NCBI RefSeq assembly: GCF_902859855.1
Contig: NZ_CADIKH010000002.1
Location: 62,001 to 126,000 of the forward strand
DNA: 64,000 nt
Direction: 5' to 3'
DNA from: Paraburkholderia humisilvae
GTDB lineage: Bacteria; Pseudomonadota; Gammaproteobacteria; Burkholderiales; Burkholderiaceae
Position 1 is the first letter of the stretch. Each line of letters opens with the position of its first letter. This document shows, piece after piece, positions 18,554 to 28,003 of this stretch. The translations under genes were made by a program, and so were the position numbers. A model generated the notes under the pieces. That model was not told where the DNA came from. It saw only the letters and a list, made by a program, of their open reading frames with translations, and did not search any database.

Positions 18554-19405
18554 TCAAACGCTCAAATCCGCCAGCATCTGCCGAGCCAGAAAATCACACG
18601 GCGGCCTCGCCGACCGCGCACTACGCGCCAGTATCACTTCCAACGCCGCCAGCGGCGGCAGCCCCTCAGCCTCTCCCAGTTGCACAAGGTGTTTCGGCAC
18701 GCTGCACAGCGCGAGCGGCGCGACAGCGAGTCCCGCTTCGACCATACTGAACAAACCGAGCAGACTCGGGCTTTCGTAGGACATCCGATACCGGATGCCT
18801 GCCTGCTGCAATGCCGTGGTTGCGTTCGCACGCGCCGCACTGCCTTGCGCAAACACGGCGATCGGCAACGGGCGCTCTTTCCACACCTGCTGATTGCCGC
18901 GTGCCGCGGCCCAAACCATCGGCTCGAAACGGATGAAGTCACCCGCTATGCCGCGAGCCTTCGTGATACAGGCCAGATCCAACGTGTTGTCCTTGAGCAG
19001 GGGAATCAGCGCGCTACTCGGCAGCCCGATTACGCGGATCTCGACGCGTGGGTGAGCCACCGCGAATTTCCGCAGCACAGGAGGCAGCAACGACGATGCG
19101 AAGTCATCGGGCACGCCTATCGTGACTCGCCCGCGCATTTCAGGGCGCACCACGGACGCCCACGCTTCCTCACGCATCGCGAGCATCTGTCGGCCGTAGT
19201 CGGCAAGCGTCCGGCCTTCCTGAGTCACGACGACGTTGCGCGTGGTTCGCGTGAAGAGAAGTTTGCCGAGCGCGTCCTCGAGTGCTTTGATCTGCATGCT
19301 GACCGCCGACGGCGAGCGACTCACGGTTTGCGCCGCACGGGCGAACGAACCGGTTTCCGCCACCGCGACCACCATTTCCAGCACGTCGAGATCGAGCTTT
19401 TTCAT
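18554..19405 (-). CDS. LysR-family transcriptional regulator
   Basis: The protein has 283 residues. The N-terminal winged helix-turn-helix (LDVLEMVVAVAETGSFARAA, SPSAVSMQIKALED) is followed by a LysR substrate-binding domain. It is divergent from the LysE-type exporter across about 110 bases, the usual arrangement for a LysR protein that controls the exporter in response to its substrate. Confidence 0.93.
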   Translation of the reverse strand: MKKLDLDVLEMVVAVAETGSFARAAQTVSRSPSAVSMQIKALEDALGKLLFTRTTRNVVVTQEGRTLADYGRQMLAMREEAWASVVRPEMRGRVTIGVPDDFASSLLPPVLRKFAVAHPRVEIRVIGLPSSALIPLLKDNTLDLACITKARGIAGDFIRFEPMVWAAARGNQQVWKERPLPIAVFAQGSAARANATTALQQAGIRYRMSYESPSLLGLFSMVEAGLAVAPLALCSVPKHLVQLGEAEGLPPLAALEVILARSARSARPPCDFLARQMLADLSV

Positions 19406-19515
19406 GCCGTCAGAAAATCTGAATAATGTGCTCAGTTTAATCCGTTTTACTTGTCTGTCGGGTCATCCGATACTCGCATCGTGATCGGGAGCGGACGGAC
19501 GTCCACGGAGTGGGA

Positions 19516-20160
19516 ATGGGAACGATGGTCGAATTCGTGACAGTGGGCGGCATGCTGGCTGTGACGCCCGGCCCGAATATGGTCTACGTGATGTCGCGCT
19601 CGGTCGGGCAGGGGCCGAAAGCGGGCTTGATCTCGCTTTCGGGTGTAATGCTCGGATACCTGTTCTATATGTTCAGCGCCGCGTTCGGGATCACTGCGCT
19701 GTTTGTTGCGATTCCCGGTGCGTGCCGCATCCTTGCGGCCGGTGGCGCGCTTTATCTGCTTTATCTGGCGTGGCAGGCACTCAGGCCCGGTGGCCGGTCG
19801 CCGCTGCAAATCACGCAGGTCCAGTTCGACAGGCCGCGGCGCCTGTTCACAATGGGCGCCGCGACGAGCTTGCTGAATCCGAAACTCGCGCTGATTTTCC
19901 TGTCGCTGCTGCCGCAGTTCATCAACTACGGCGCCGGTAGTGTGCTTCGGCAGTCGTTAGCGCTGGGCGGCACGCTCATTCTTGCGTTCGCATCCGTCAA
20001 TGCGTTGGTCGCCGTATCGTCAGGCAGCGTAGCGGGTTTGATCGCGCACCGTCCGGGTTGGCTCCTCGCGCAACGTTGGCTTATGGGCACGATGCTTTTG
20101 CTGCTCGGCTTCAGGATGGGCTTCGACGCATGGCATTGGACAACCCGGATTGCGGCATAG
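19516..20160 (+). CDS. LysE/RhtB-family amino-acid exporter
   Basis: The ATG at 19516 is chosen because GGAG lies five bases upstream; 214 residues. The family signature MLAVTPGPNMVYVMSRS opens the protein. Six hydrophobic segments and SLLNPKLALIFLSLLPQF in the middle are typical of the family, which exports amino acids or related small compounds from the cytoplasm. The substrate is unknown. It is probably regulated by the divergent LysR protein. Confidence 0.92.
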   Translation: MGTMVEFVTVGGMLAVTPGPNMVYVMSRSVGQGPKAGLISLSGVMLGYLFYMFSAAFGITALFVAIPGACRILAAGGALYLLYLAWQALRPGGRSPLQITQVQFDRPRRLFTMGAATSLLNPKLALIFLSLLPQFINYGAGSVLRQSLALGGTLILAFASVNALVAVSSGSVAGLIAHRPGWLLAQRWLMGTMLLLLGFRMGFDAWHWTTRIAA

Positions 20161-20169
20161 GCGAGTTGC

Positions 20170-20544
20170 CTAGTGCTTAGTGACGTTCGCGTCGGAAGCC
20201 GCACCCGCACACGTATCCTGAACGGCGCCGCGCCTGCCTGCCATTCGGACGAGTCGACCAATGACCTGGCCTGCACGAACGCCTCCGAAAAATTCCACAT
20301 CAAGTGTCGCGTCGAGCTCCGCGTGACGAGCAATGTTCTCTACGACTCCGATAAGCGTCGTGCGGTCTTCGGACGAAATGTGCTCGTTCGCGATCGCGCG
20401 TGCCAATGCGGCAAGTCTCGCGAACTGTTCGACATGCCGATGTCCGGCGATCAGCGCACTGTCGACGATGCGCTCAAGCAGTTCGACGCGCGCGTCGTGC
20501 TGCTCCAGATGCGGTGCGGGCTGGGGCGACGGGTTGATCGTCAT
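20170..20544 (-). CDS. Hypothetical protein, small and soluble
   Basis: The ATG at 20544 has AAGGAG upstream; 124 residues (MTINPSPQPAPHLEQHDARV...). The core is largely helical in composition (ELLERIVDSALIAGHRHVEQ). I do not recognise a family. It ends 10 bases from the convergent lysE stop. The ribosome binding site and codon use make it a likely real gene. Confidence 0.6.
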   Translation of the reverse strand: MTINPSPQPAPHLEQHDARVELLERIVDSALIAGHRHVEQFARLAALARAIANEHISSEDRTTLIGVVENIARHAELDATLDVEFFGGVRAGQVIGRLVRMAGRRGAVQDTCAGAASDANVTKH

Positions 20545-20683
20545 CGTCTGATCTCCTTGGGCGAAATACAGGCATGCGCCCGTTTGCGATGGTGAGCGTG
20601 TCAGCAACCGACGCGGTGCATCGCGTCGATACGTGATCCTTATCAATTGGTCGGGATAAAAGAAGCTCGGGCCGAAGTGGAGT

Positions 20684-21382
20684 TTATCGGTTTTGTATGG
20701 CCCAATCCACTGCTCTTTGCGCGTGCAGAGCAGTGGTATCGAAAACCGGCAGCGAGGTGTCTTCCTGTTTGATCAGCAGCGTGATTTCCGTGCATCCGAG
20801 AATCACGGCCTGCGCACCGCGCGCGGCCATTCCGTCGATCGCGCGCTGATAGATTGTTCGCGATTGTGCGTCGATCACGCCATGGCACAACTCGTCGTAA
20901 ATGATCCGGTGCACGTCGTGCCGTTCATCGTCGTCCGGGACGAGCGTGTCGAGCCCGAACCGCTCGCGCAATCGGCCCGCGTAGAAGGTTTGCTCCATCG
21001 TGTATCGCGTGCCTAGCAAGCCGACCCGTTCGACGCCCGCCGCGCGCAAGGCTTCGCCGGTCGGATCGGCGATGTGCAGGAACGGAATGCGAATGGCCGC
21101 TTCAATCGGCTCATACACGCGATGCATCGTGTTCGTCGCGAGCATCACGAGATCGGCCCCGCCGCGCTCGAGGCGGCGCGCGGCCTCGGCCATCTGCTCG
21201 CCAAGCCTGTCCCACGCACCGGCGCGCTGGTCTGCTTCGATCGACGCGAAGTCCACCGTCAGCATCAGGCTGCACGCGTTGTGATGCCCGCCAAGTTGCG
21301 CCTTCGCATAGCGGTTCAGCAACCGGTAGTATTCGGCCGACGATTCCCAGCTCATGCCGCCGATCACGCCAATGGTTTTCAT
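20684..21382 (-). CDS. L-aspartate/glutamate-specific racemase (YgeA type)
   Basis: The protein has 232 residues from the second of two adjacent ATGs (21382), which gives the usual numbering. Opening motif is TIGVIGGMSWESSAEYY. The first catalytic position is Thr83 in LATNTMH and the second is Cys197 in ILGCTEITLL. This Thr/Cys pair is what has been described for the E. coli L-Asp/Glu racemase YgeA, in place of the Cys/Cys pair of other aspartate racemases. It is cofactor-independent and cytoplasmic. It is divergent from dinB. Confidence 0.85.
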   Translation of the reverse strand: MKTIGVIGGMSWESSAEYYRLLNRYAKAQLGGHHNACSLMLTVDFASIEADQRAGAWDRLGEQMAEAARRLERGGADLVMLATNTMHRVYEPIEAAIRIPFLHIADPTGEALRAAGVERVGLLGTRYTMEQTFYAGRLRERFGLDTLVPDDDERHDVHRIIYDELCHGVIDAQSRTIYQRAIDGMAARGAQAVILGCTEITLLIKQEDTSLPVFDTTALHAQRAVDWAIQNR

Positions 21383-21502
21383 CATCGTCTGTGCGCCCTG
21401 ATTATCGACAGCGGCGAGTATAGGCCGCGGTGGTGCCCGCGCAGCGGTACGGATCGACGTGTTTCCACCAATACACGAGCGAAAAAATTCACGCGGCATC
21501 GC

Positions 21503-21532
21503 TTGATCAAACTACTGTATTTTTGTACAGTA
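21503..21532 (+). promoter_or_regulatory. dinB promoter overlapped by a LexA box
   Basis: TACTGTATTTTTGTACAGTA (21513-21532) contains CTGT-N8-ACAG, the LexA operator consensus. It overlaps a sigma70-like promoter with TTGATC at 21503-21508 and TACAGT at 21526-21531 (17-base spacer). The dinB start is about 54 bases downstream. LexA binding here should block transcription until DNA damage. Confidence 0.85.
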
Positions 21533-21585
21533 TTCGTATCTTGAACCCGCCCGATGCCCTGCTGCCGCCGGTTGAAGCGCAGCTC

Positions 21586-22833
21586 ATGAAGCCGCTTATG
21601 GCGCTACCCACCGAGCCGCCTGCGTCGCCTGTTCGCAAGATCATCCATTGCGACTGCGACTGCTTCTACGCGTCGGTCGAAATGCGTGACAACCCGTCGT
21701 TGCGCGGGCGCCCGCTGGCCGTGGGCGGCCGGCCCGAACAGCGCGGTGTGGTGGCCACCTGCAACTATGAGGCGCGACGCTTTGGCGTGCATTCGGCGAT
21801 GTCGTCGGCGCTCGCGTTGCGCAAGTGTCCGGATCTGCTGATCCTGCCATCGGCGATGGAGAAATATCGCATCGCGTCGCGGCAAATCATGGCGATCTAT
21901 CGCGACTACACGCCGGATGTCGAACCGCTGTCGCTCGACGAAGCGTATCTGGACGTCACCCACGCCGATCGCTGCAAGGGCAGCGCCACGCTGATGGCCG
22001 AGGAAATTCGCGAACGCGTGCGTGAGACAGTCGGCGTGACGGTGTCGGCGGGCGTTGCACCAAGCAAGTTCGTCGCGAAGATCGCGTCGGACTGGAACAA
22101 GCCGGATGGCCTGTACGTCGTGCGACCGTCGGAGGTCGACGCGTTCGTCGCCGCGTTGCCGGTGCGCAAGATATTCGGCGTCGGCAAGGTCACGGCGGCG
22201 AAACTCGACAAGCTCGGCGTGTCGACTTGCGCGCAATTGCGCGAATGGCCGCTGGTCGATCTGCATCGGCATTTCGGCGTGTTCGGCAAGCGGCTGTACG
22301 AGTTGTCGCGCGGCATTGACGAGCGGCCGGTGTGCGCCCACCTGGAACGCAAGTCGATCAGCGTCGAAACCACGTATGTCACCGATCTACGCACGCTCGA
22401 CGCGTGCTCGAACGAATTGCGCAGTCTCGCTGAGCAACTGGATGCGCGCGTGGCGCGCGCTCAGGCGGCGGCTGCGGTTCGCAAGCTGTTCGTGAAGATC
22501 CGGTTTGCGGATTTCCAGCGGACGACGGTCGAGTGTGTCGGCACCGTCACGCATCTGCCGACGCTGCTCGCGCTGCTGGAAAAGGGCTTCGCCCGGCGCA
22601 GCAAGCCGGTGCGACTGCTCGGCGTCGGCGTGCGCCTTGAGGAAGACGCCGTCGCGACGCACGGCCAGTTCGACCTGTTCGACGACGAAGCGGTGGAGGA
22701 AGACGTAGACGAGAGCGCAGACGACACCGCAAACCAAACCGCGAACGAAGCCGGACCAGCGGACGAAACGCTCGAATCCGATATGCATGCCGGTTCGCTG
22801 CGGAACATTGGCGACCCGCCCGCGCCGGCGTAG
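21586..22833 (+). CDS. dinB: DNA polymerase IV (Y-family translesion polymerase)
   Basis: The start is taken at ATG 21586, giving 415 residues; ATG 21598 is also possible. Y-family motifs are IIHCDCDCFYASVEMRDNP (catalytic Asp and steric-gate Phe-Tyr region) and SLDEAYLDVT. A helix-hairpin-helix segment (IFGVGKVTAAKLDKLG) and the little-finger domain follow. A clamp-binding-like QFDLF lies near residue 365. About 50 residues of acidic, Ala/Asp/Glu-rich tail come after it, an extension without known function. Regulation by LexA is indicated by the operator upstream. Confidence 0.95.
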   Translation: MKPLMALPTEPPASPVRKIIHCDCDCFYASVEMRDNPSLRGRPLAVGGRPEQRGVVATCNYEARRFGVHSAMSSALALRKCPDLLILPSAMEKYRIASRQIMAIYRDYTPDVEPLSLDEAYLDVTHADRCKGSATLMAEEIRERVRETVGVTVSAGVAPSKFVAKIASDWNKPDGLYVVRPSEVDAFVAALPVRKIFGVGKVTAAKLDKLGVSTCAQLREWPLVDLHRHFGVFGKRLYELSRGIDERPVCAHLERKSISVETTYVTDLRTLDACSNELRSLAEQLDARVARAQAAAAVRKLFVKIRFADFQRTTVECVGTVTHLPTLLALLEKGFARRSKPVRLLGVGVRLEEDAVATHGQFDLFDDEAVEEDVDESADDTANQTANEAGPADETLESDMHAGSLRNIGDPPAPA

Positions 22834-22910
22834 TCAGATTGAAATCTGTCTGTCCACGCTTTTTTGCCACCGATAGAATCGGTGAGAACCAGAAAAGCAG
22901 GGGGACCCGC

Positions 22911-24200
22911 ATGGATCTGATTATCCGTGGCGCTATGTTGCCGCGCCGTGCCGCACGTCGCGAAGGGCCCGTCGATATCGGCATCGAAGGCGCGCGGATC
23001 GTTGCGGTCGAACCGCATCTTGCCGCGCACGCGCCGGAGGAAATCGACGCGAATGGCTTGCTCGTCACGCCGCCGTTCGTCGACGCGCACTTTCACATGG
23101 ACGCGACGCTGTCGTACGGCTTGCCGCGTATCAATGCTTCCGGCACGCTGCTCGAAGGCATCGCGTTGTGGGGCGAACTAAAGCCGCATCTGACGCAGGA
23201 GGCACTGGTCGAACGGGCGCTGCAGTATTGCGACTGGGCAGTCGCGCGCGGCTTGCTGGCGATCCGCACGCATGTCGACGTCTGTGACGAGCGGCTGCTT
23301 GCCGTTCACGCACTGCTCGAAGTCCGGCGCCGGGTTGCGCATTACATGGACTTGCAACTGGTCGCTTTTCCGCAGGATGGCCTGCTGCGCAGCCCGCGCG
23401 CGTTTGACAACCTGAAGCGTGCAATCGACCTTGGCGTCGACGTCGTCGGCGGCATTCCGCATTTCGAGCGGACCATGGCCGATGGCGCCGAGTCTGTGCG
23501 CCTGCTCTGCGAGTTCGCCGCTCAGAAGGGACTGCGCGTCGATATGCATTGCGACGAATCGGACGACCCGCTGTCGCGTCATATCGAAACGCTTGCCGCA
23601 CAGACGCATCGGCTGGGTTTGCATGGCCGCGTCGCGGGTTCGCATCTGACGTCGATGCATTCGATGGATAACTACTACGTCAGCAAGCTTTTGCCTTTGA
23701 TGCGCGAGGCGGGCGTTGCGGCGATCGCGAATCCGCTGATCAACATCACATTGCAGGGCCGTGCCGACACATATCCGAAGCGGCGCGGCATGACACGCGT
23801 GCCGGAGATGCTGGCGGCGGGCATCGACGTCGGGTTCGGCCACGACTGCGTGATGGACCCGTGGTACAGCCTTGGTTCCGGCGATATGCTGGAAGTCGCG
23901 CATATGGGGCTGCACGTCGCGCAAATGACGGGCATCGATGCGATGCGCGCGTGCTTCGACGCGGTCACGGTCAACGCCGCGCGCATTCTTGGTCTTGAGG
24001 GCTATGGCATCGAGCCGGGCTGCGCGGCCAATTGCGTGGTGCTCGACGCGCGCGATGAAGTGGAAGCGATTCGCTTGCGCGCGGCGCGTCTCGCGGTGGT
24101 GAGCCGCGGCAAGGTCGTGAGCCGGTCGCCGGCCGCGCGCGCGACGCTCACGCTCGAGGGCCGTCCGCGGCAGGTCGATTTCAAACTGCATCGGACATAA
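22911..24200 (+). CDS. codA: Cytosine deaminase-like amidohydrolase
   Basis: The protein has 429 residues from ATG 22911, with AGGGGG upstream. It is an amidohydrolase-superfamily TIM barrel with metal and catalytic motifs FVDAHFHMDATLSYG (HxH), DMHCDESDDPLSRH, AGSHLTSMHSMDNYY and GHDCVMDPWYSLGSGDML. These align with E. coli CodA, where GHDD holds the metal/catalytic Asp; here the sequence is GHDC and keeps the first Asp. CodA converts cytosine to uracil plus ammonia. No codB permease is adjacent, so substrate specificity is less certain than the family. Confidence 0.82.
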   Translation: MDLIIRGAMLPRRAARREGPVDIGIEGARIVAVEPHLAAHAPEEIDANGLLVTPPFVDAHFHMDATLSYGLPRINASGTLLEGIALWGELKPHLTQEALVERALQYCDWAVARGLLAIRTHVDVCDERLLAVHALLEVRRRVAHYMDLQLVAFPQDGLLRSPRAFDNLKRAIDLGVDVVGGIPHFERTMADGAESVRLLCEFAAQKGLRVDMHCDESDDPLSRHIETLAAQTHRLGLHGRVAGSHLTSMHSMDNYYVSKLLPLMREAGVAAIANPLINITLQGRADTYPKRRGMTRVPEMLAAGIDVGFGHDCVMDPWYSLGSGDMLEVAHMGLHVAQMTGIDAMRACFDAVTVNAARILGLEGYGIEPGCAANCVVLDARDEVEAIRLRAARLAVVSRGKVVSRSPAARATLTLEGRPRQVDFKLHRT

Positions 24201-24238
24201 AAAACCGGGGCATTGCATAGGCTGCAATGCCCCGGTTT
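24198..24238. terminator. Bidirectional hairpin terminator between codA and prlC
   Basis: A perfect 16-bp stem (24202-24217 with 24223-24238) has a 5-nt loop. The minus strand continues into a T run (complement of 24198-24204), so it is a strong terminator for prlC; it may also stop codA transcripts. It begins at the codA stop codon. Confidence 0.88.
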
Positions 24239-24277
24239 CACGGCAATCACGCGCACACCGTGCGCGGCACCTGGCAC

Positions 24278-26380
24278 TCAATGCGCGGCTGTCTGTGTCA
24301 TCCCGTTATGACGCAGCAGCGCGTCGATAGTCGGCTCGCGTCCGCGGAACGCCTTGAACGACTCCATTGCCGGCCGGCTTCCGCCCACTTCAAGAATCTC
24401 GCGGCGATAGCGTATGCCGGTATCCGCGTCCAGCACGCTGCCATCCGACGCTTCGGCCGCTTCTTCAAATGCCGCGTACGCGTCCGCTGACAGCACCTCC
24501 GCCCACTTGTAGCTGTAGTACCCGGCCGCATAGCCGCCCGCGAAAATATGGCTGAACGTGTTCGGCCAACGCGAGAACGCCGCTTGCGGTATCACGTGGA
24601 ACTGCTCGTTGATCTCGCGCGCAAGATCGTTCGCGCTTTTCGGACCGGCTGGATCGAAGTCCACATGCAGTTTCATGTCGAACATCGAGAACACGATTTG
24701 CCGCAATGTGCCGAGGCCGCTCTGGAAGTTCTTCGCGGCGAGCATCTTGTCGAACAGATCCCGCGGCAACTGCGCGGCGGTGTCGACATGCGAGGTCATG
24801 TCGCGCAGCACGTCCCACTCCCAGCAGAAGTTCTCCATGAACTGCGACGGCAGTTCGACGGCATCCCACTCGACGCCGTTGATGCCCGACACGCCGAGCT
24901 CGTCCACACGCGTCAGCATGTGATGCAGCCCATGGCCGAACTCGTGGAACAGCGTGATCACTTCGTCGTGCGTGAAGCACGCAGGCTTGCCGCCGATCGG
25001 GGCCGAGAAATTGCATGTGAGGTAGGCAACCGGCGTCTGCACCGGGCCGTGTACCGGCTTGCGGCGCGTGCGCGCATCGTCCATCCATGCGCCGCCGCGT
25101 TTGCCTTCGCGTGCGTACAGGTCGAGGTAGAACTGCGCGACCAGTCCTCCATCCGAATTTTCAACACGGAAGAAGCGCACGTCGGAATGCCAGGTGGCCG
25201 CTTGATCAACGCGGATGCGCACGCCGAACAGCGTTTCGGTGACCTTGAAGAGGCCCTTCAGGACCGCGTCTTCAGGGAAGTACTGCTTGACCTCGTTCTC
25301 CGAGAACGAGTAGCGCTTCTGGCGCAGCCGCTCGGACGCGAATGCCATGTCCCATGGCTGGATGTCGGCAAGGCCGAGCTCGCCGGCGGCGAACTCGCGC
25401 AGTTCCTTCCAGTCCTGCTCCGCATGTGGCCGCGCGCGCGCCGCAAGGTCTTCGAGGAACGCCATCACCTGTGCCGGCGATTCGGCCATCTTCGGGGTGA
25501 GCGACACTTCCGCGAAGTTGCGGTAACCGAGCATCTTCGCTTCCTCGTCGCGCAGCTTCAGATGCTCCGCGACGTTCGCCGTGTTGTCCCAATCGGGGTT
25601 GCCCTTGCCGTACTGTGGGCCCAGGTCCGACGCGCGCGTGACATACGCGCGGTACATCGCTTCGCGCATCGGCCGGTGCTCCGCATATTGCATCACCGGA
25701 AAGTACGACGGGAAGTGCAGCGTGAACTTCCAGCCGGCCTTGCCGTCGCGCTCGGCGGCTTCACGGGCGGCGGCGATCACGTCTTCGGGCAGGCCCGTCA
25801 GTTCCGCTTGCGTTTCGACGAAGATCGCGTAAGCGTTCGTCGCATCGAGCACGTGATCCGAGAAGGCCTTCGACAATGCCGCCTGGCGTTCCTGCAGTTC
25901 CGCGAAGCGCGGCTTCTGGTCTTCCGGCAGTTCGGCGCCCGACAGGCGGAAGTCGCGCAGCGCGTTGTCGAGGATCTTCTTGCGTTCGCCGGTCAGCGTC
26001 GTGAAATCGCCGCTTGCGGCGATCGCCTTGTACTTCTCATACAGTGCAAGATTCTGACCGACACTCGACCAGAACTCGGTCACGCGCGGCAGGTTCTCGC
26101 CATAGACCGCGCGCAGTTCCGGCGTATCGGCGACCGCGTTCAGGTGACCGATCACCCCCCATGCGCGCGACAGCGGCTCGGTCGCGCGTTCGACCGTTTC
26201 GACGACATCCACCCACGACGCCGGTGTCGCGGGTTCGCTCGCGCGTTCGACCGCGGCGCTCGCGTTGGCAAGCAGCACGTCGAGCGCGGGCGTCACATGT
26301 TCAGGGCGGATTTCGCCGAAACGCGGCAGATCGGTGAAATCGAGGAGCGGGTTGTCTGATGTCGGTTGGGTAGTGGACAT
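24278..26380 (-). CDS. prlC: Oligopeptidase A (M3 family metallopeptidase)
   Basis: The protein has 700 residues, about the length of E. coli PrlC/OpdA. The zinc-binding HExxH is in TLFHEFGHGLHHML, with the downstream Glu of the M3 motif in GVEWDAVELPSQFMEN. It is a cytoplasmic peptidase that degrades short peptides, including cleaved signal peptides. It has its own terminator downstream. Confidence 0.96.
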   Translation of the reverse strand: MSTTQPTSDNPLLDFTDLPRFGEIRPEHVTPALDVLLANASAAVERASEPATPASWVDVVETVERATEPLSRAWGVIGHLNAVADTPELRAVYGENLPRVTEFWSSVGQNLALYEKYKAIAASGDFTTLTGERKKILDNALRDFRLSGAELPEDQKPRFAELQERQAALSKAFSDHVLDATNAYAIFVETQAELTGLPEDVIAAAREAAERDGKAGWKFTLHFPSYFPVMQYAEHRPMREAMYRAYVTRASDLGPQYGKGNPDWDNTANVAEHLKLRDEEAKMLGYRNFAEVSLTPKMAESPAQVMAFLEDLAARARPHAEQDWKELREFAAGELGLADIQPWDMAFASERLRQKRYSFSENEVKQYFPEDAVLKGLFKVTETLFGVRIRVDQAATWHSDVRFFRVENSDGGLVAQFYLDLYAREGKRGGAWMDDARTRRKPVHGPVQTPVAYLTCNFSAPIGGKPACFTHDEVITLFHEFGHGLHHMLTRVDELGVSGINGVEWDAVELPSQFMENFCWEWDVLRDMTSHVDTAAQLPRDLFDKMLAAKNFQSGLGTLRQIVFSMFDMKLHVDFDPAGPKSANDLAREINEQFHVIPQAAFSRWPNTFSHIFAGGYAAGYYSYKWAEVLSADAYAAFEEAAEASDGSVLDADTGIRYRREILEVGGSRPAMESFKAFRGREPTIDALLRHNGMTQTAAH

Positions 26381-26751
26381 AGTGCTTCCTGTCTGTCGCG
26401 TGATGTTGGAGAAGCTGAAACTAGCGCTTGCAGGGCGCGCGGCCGCGCCCCGTTATCGGACTATGGGGGCGGTGCCTGCCGTTTCCAGTGCGCCGGCCCG
26501 GACAAATAGCAGAGACAGCCGAAAGGTGATCGTGTGCTGCCGCCAAACCAAACCCAAGGATACGCATATTTGCACTGCAACGGGACCACGCCGCCGCCAC
26601 GCTACGTGCGCTGCTGCACGGTGGCGGCCGATAGGCGTGCACGCGGGCGCCGCGGCATACGGCGTATCGACAGCGGGTACGCGGAGGCGTCCGTCGGGTA
26701 GCATGCCCGCTGCGCGTCGTCGCACTTAGTGACGTTCGGTCGCGGACCACG
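26381..26751. other. Intergenic region between folD and prlC
   Basis: About 370 bases between two minus-strand genes. Several overlapping frames exist, but none has a recognisable product or good ribosome binding site. A GC-rich inverted repeat (GGGCGCG...CGCGCCC, near 26435-26452) lacks a T tract. It probably holds the prlC promoter. Confidence 0.45.
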
Positions 26752-27609
26752 TCACGCGTCGCGGGCCGCGCGTTCGGCGGCTTCGATCGTGTTCACGAGC
26801 AGCATCGTGATCGTCATTGGCCCGACGCCGCCCGGCACCGGTGTCAGATAGCCCGCCACTTCCTTCACGCCGGCGAAGTCGACATCGCCGCAGAGCTTGC
26901 CCGCATCGTCGCGATTCATGCCGACGTCGATCACCGCGGCGCCCGGTTTCACCATGTCGGCGGTCAGGATGCTGCGCATGCCGGTTGCGACGACCACGAC
27001 ATCCGCTTCGCGCGTATGCGCGGCAAGATCGCGCGTCTTGCTGTGACAAATGGTCACGGTGGCGCCGGCGTCGAGCAGCAGCATCGCCATCGGCTTGCCG
27101 ACGATGTTCGAGCGGCCGATCACGACCGCATTCGCACCCTTCAGCGCGATGCCATACGCGTCGAACATTTTCATGATGCCGTACGGCGTGCATGGCCTGA
27201 ACAGCGGTTTGCCGGTCATTAGCGCGCCCGCATTCGCGACATGGAAACCGTCGACGTCTTTGTCCGGCGCGATCGCTTCGATCACCTTGTGGCTGTCGAT
27301 GTGCGCGGGCAGCGGCAGTTGCACGAGAATGCCGTTGATCTTCGGATCGCGGTTCAGTTCGTCGATGCGCGCGAGCAGGTCGGCTTCGGACAGGGTCGAT
27401 GGATAGCGGTCGTATGACGAGTAGAGGCCGTTGTCCTCGCAGGCCTTCACTTTGTTGCGGACATACACCTCGCTCGCCGGATTGTCGCCGACCAGCACGA
27501 CCGCGAGGCCGGGCTGACGGCCGCGGGCGGCGAGGGCAGCGGCGCGCGATGCGACGTCGGCGCGAAGCGTCTTCGAAAGGGCGGTTCCGTCGATCAGTTT
27601 GGCTGTCAT
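26752..27609 (-). CDS. folD: Bifunctional methylene-THF dehydrogenase / methenyl-THF cyclohydrolase
   Basis: The start is at ATG 27609 ([15 protein letters not shown]), giving 285 residues, the normal FolD length. Motifs are [20 protein letters not shown] (catalytic Tyr and Lys), [41 protein letters not shown] (NADP binding) and [15 protein letters not shown]. It interconverts one-carbon units on tetrahydrofolate in the cytoplasm. Confidence 0.97.
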   Translation of the reverse strand: MTAKLIDGTALSKTLRADVASRAAALAARGRQPGLAVVLVGDNPASEVYVRNKVKACEDNGLYSSYDRYPSTLSEADLLARIDELNRDPKINGILVQLPLPAHIDSHKVIEAIAPDKDVDGFHVANAGALMTGKPLFRPCTPYGIMKMFDAYGIALKGANAVVIGRSNIVGKPMAMLLLDAGATVTICHSKTRDLAAHTREADVVVVATGMRSILTADMVKPGAAVIDVGMNRDDAGKLCGDVDFAGVKEVAGYLTPVPGGVGPMTITMLLVNTIEAAERAARDA

Positions 27610-28003
27610 GGTGAATCGAGAATGGATAGTGTGGAGCGCGGCGCGCCTGACTCCGGGACTTGCAGCAGGGCTCACAGCGGGCTCACGGCGGGCTCACGGC
27701 GGAACCGGCGCGTGCACGCGACTGCGGCACATCAGGTCGCTGCGTGGCGGGATTGACCCGTGATAGCCGTGACGACCGCGAGCCGTGTTGGCCGCGATCG
27801 TTTGCCATCGCCGACATGACGATGCCGAATCGGCAACCCGCCGGCGGTGCCGGAGTGGCCGCGCGAAAAACATTCGCGGCGCAAAAACTGCGCCGCGATC
27901 TCAAGACGAGATTATACCGTCGCTGCCTCGCGCTCCGCGCGACGCAGCGACCTGTGCGCAGCGCAGGAGCGGGGCAGGAGTGCCGTGCGTCAACGCATGA
28001 CGT
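27610..28003. other. Intergenic region upstream of folD with short tandem repeat
   Basis: About 390 bases between two minus-strand genes. Near 27668-27705 the unit CGGGCTCACGG is repeated about three times with small differences. No convincing gene is visible. It should contain the folD promoter. Confidence 0.45.

Noticed and set aside
24548..26359. 603-codon plus-strand frame
   Set aside because: Antisense to prlC, whose zinc motif and length are clear.
27660..27705. CRISPR-like or functional repeat
   Set aside because: The repeat is about 11 bases, three imperfect copies, with no spacers; it looks like slippage. No CRISPR array is visible anywhere in the window.
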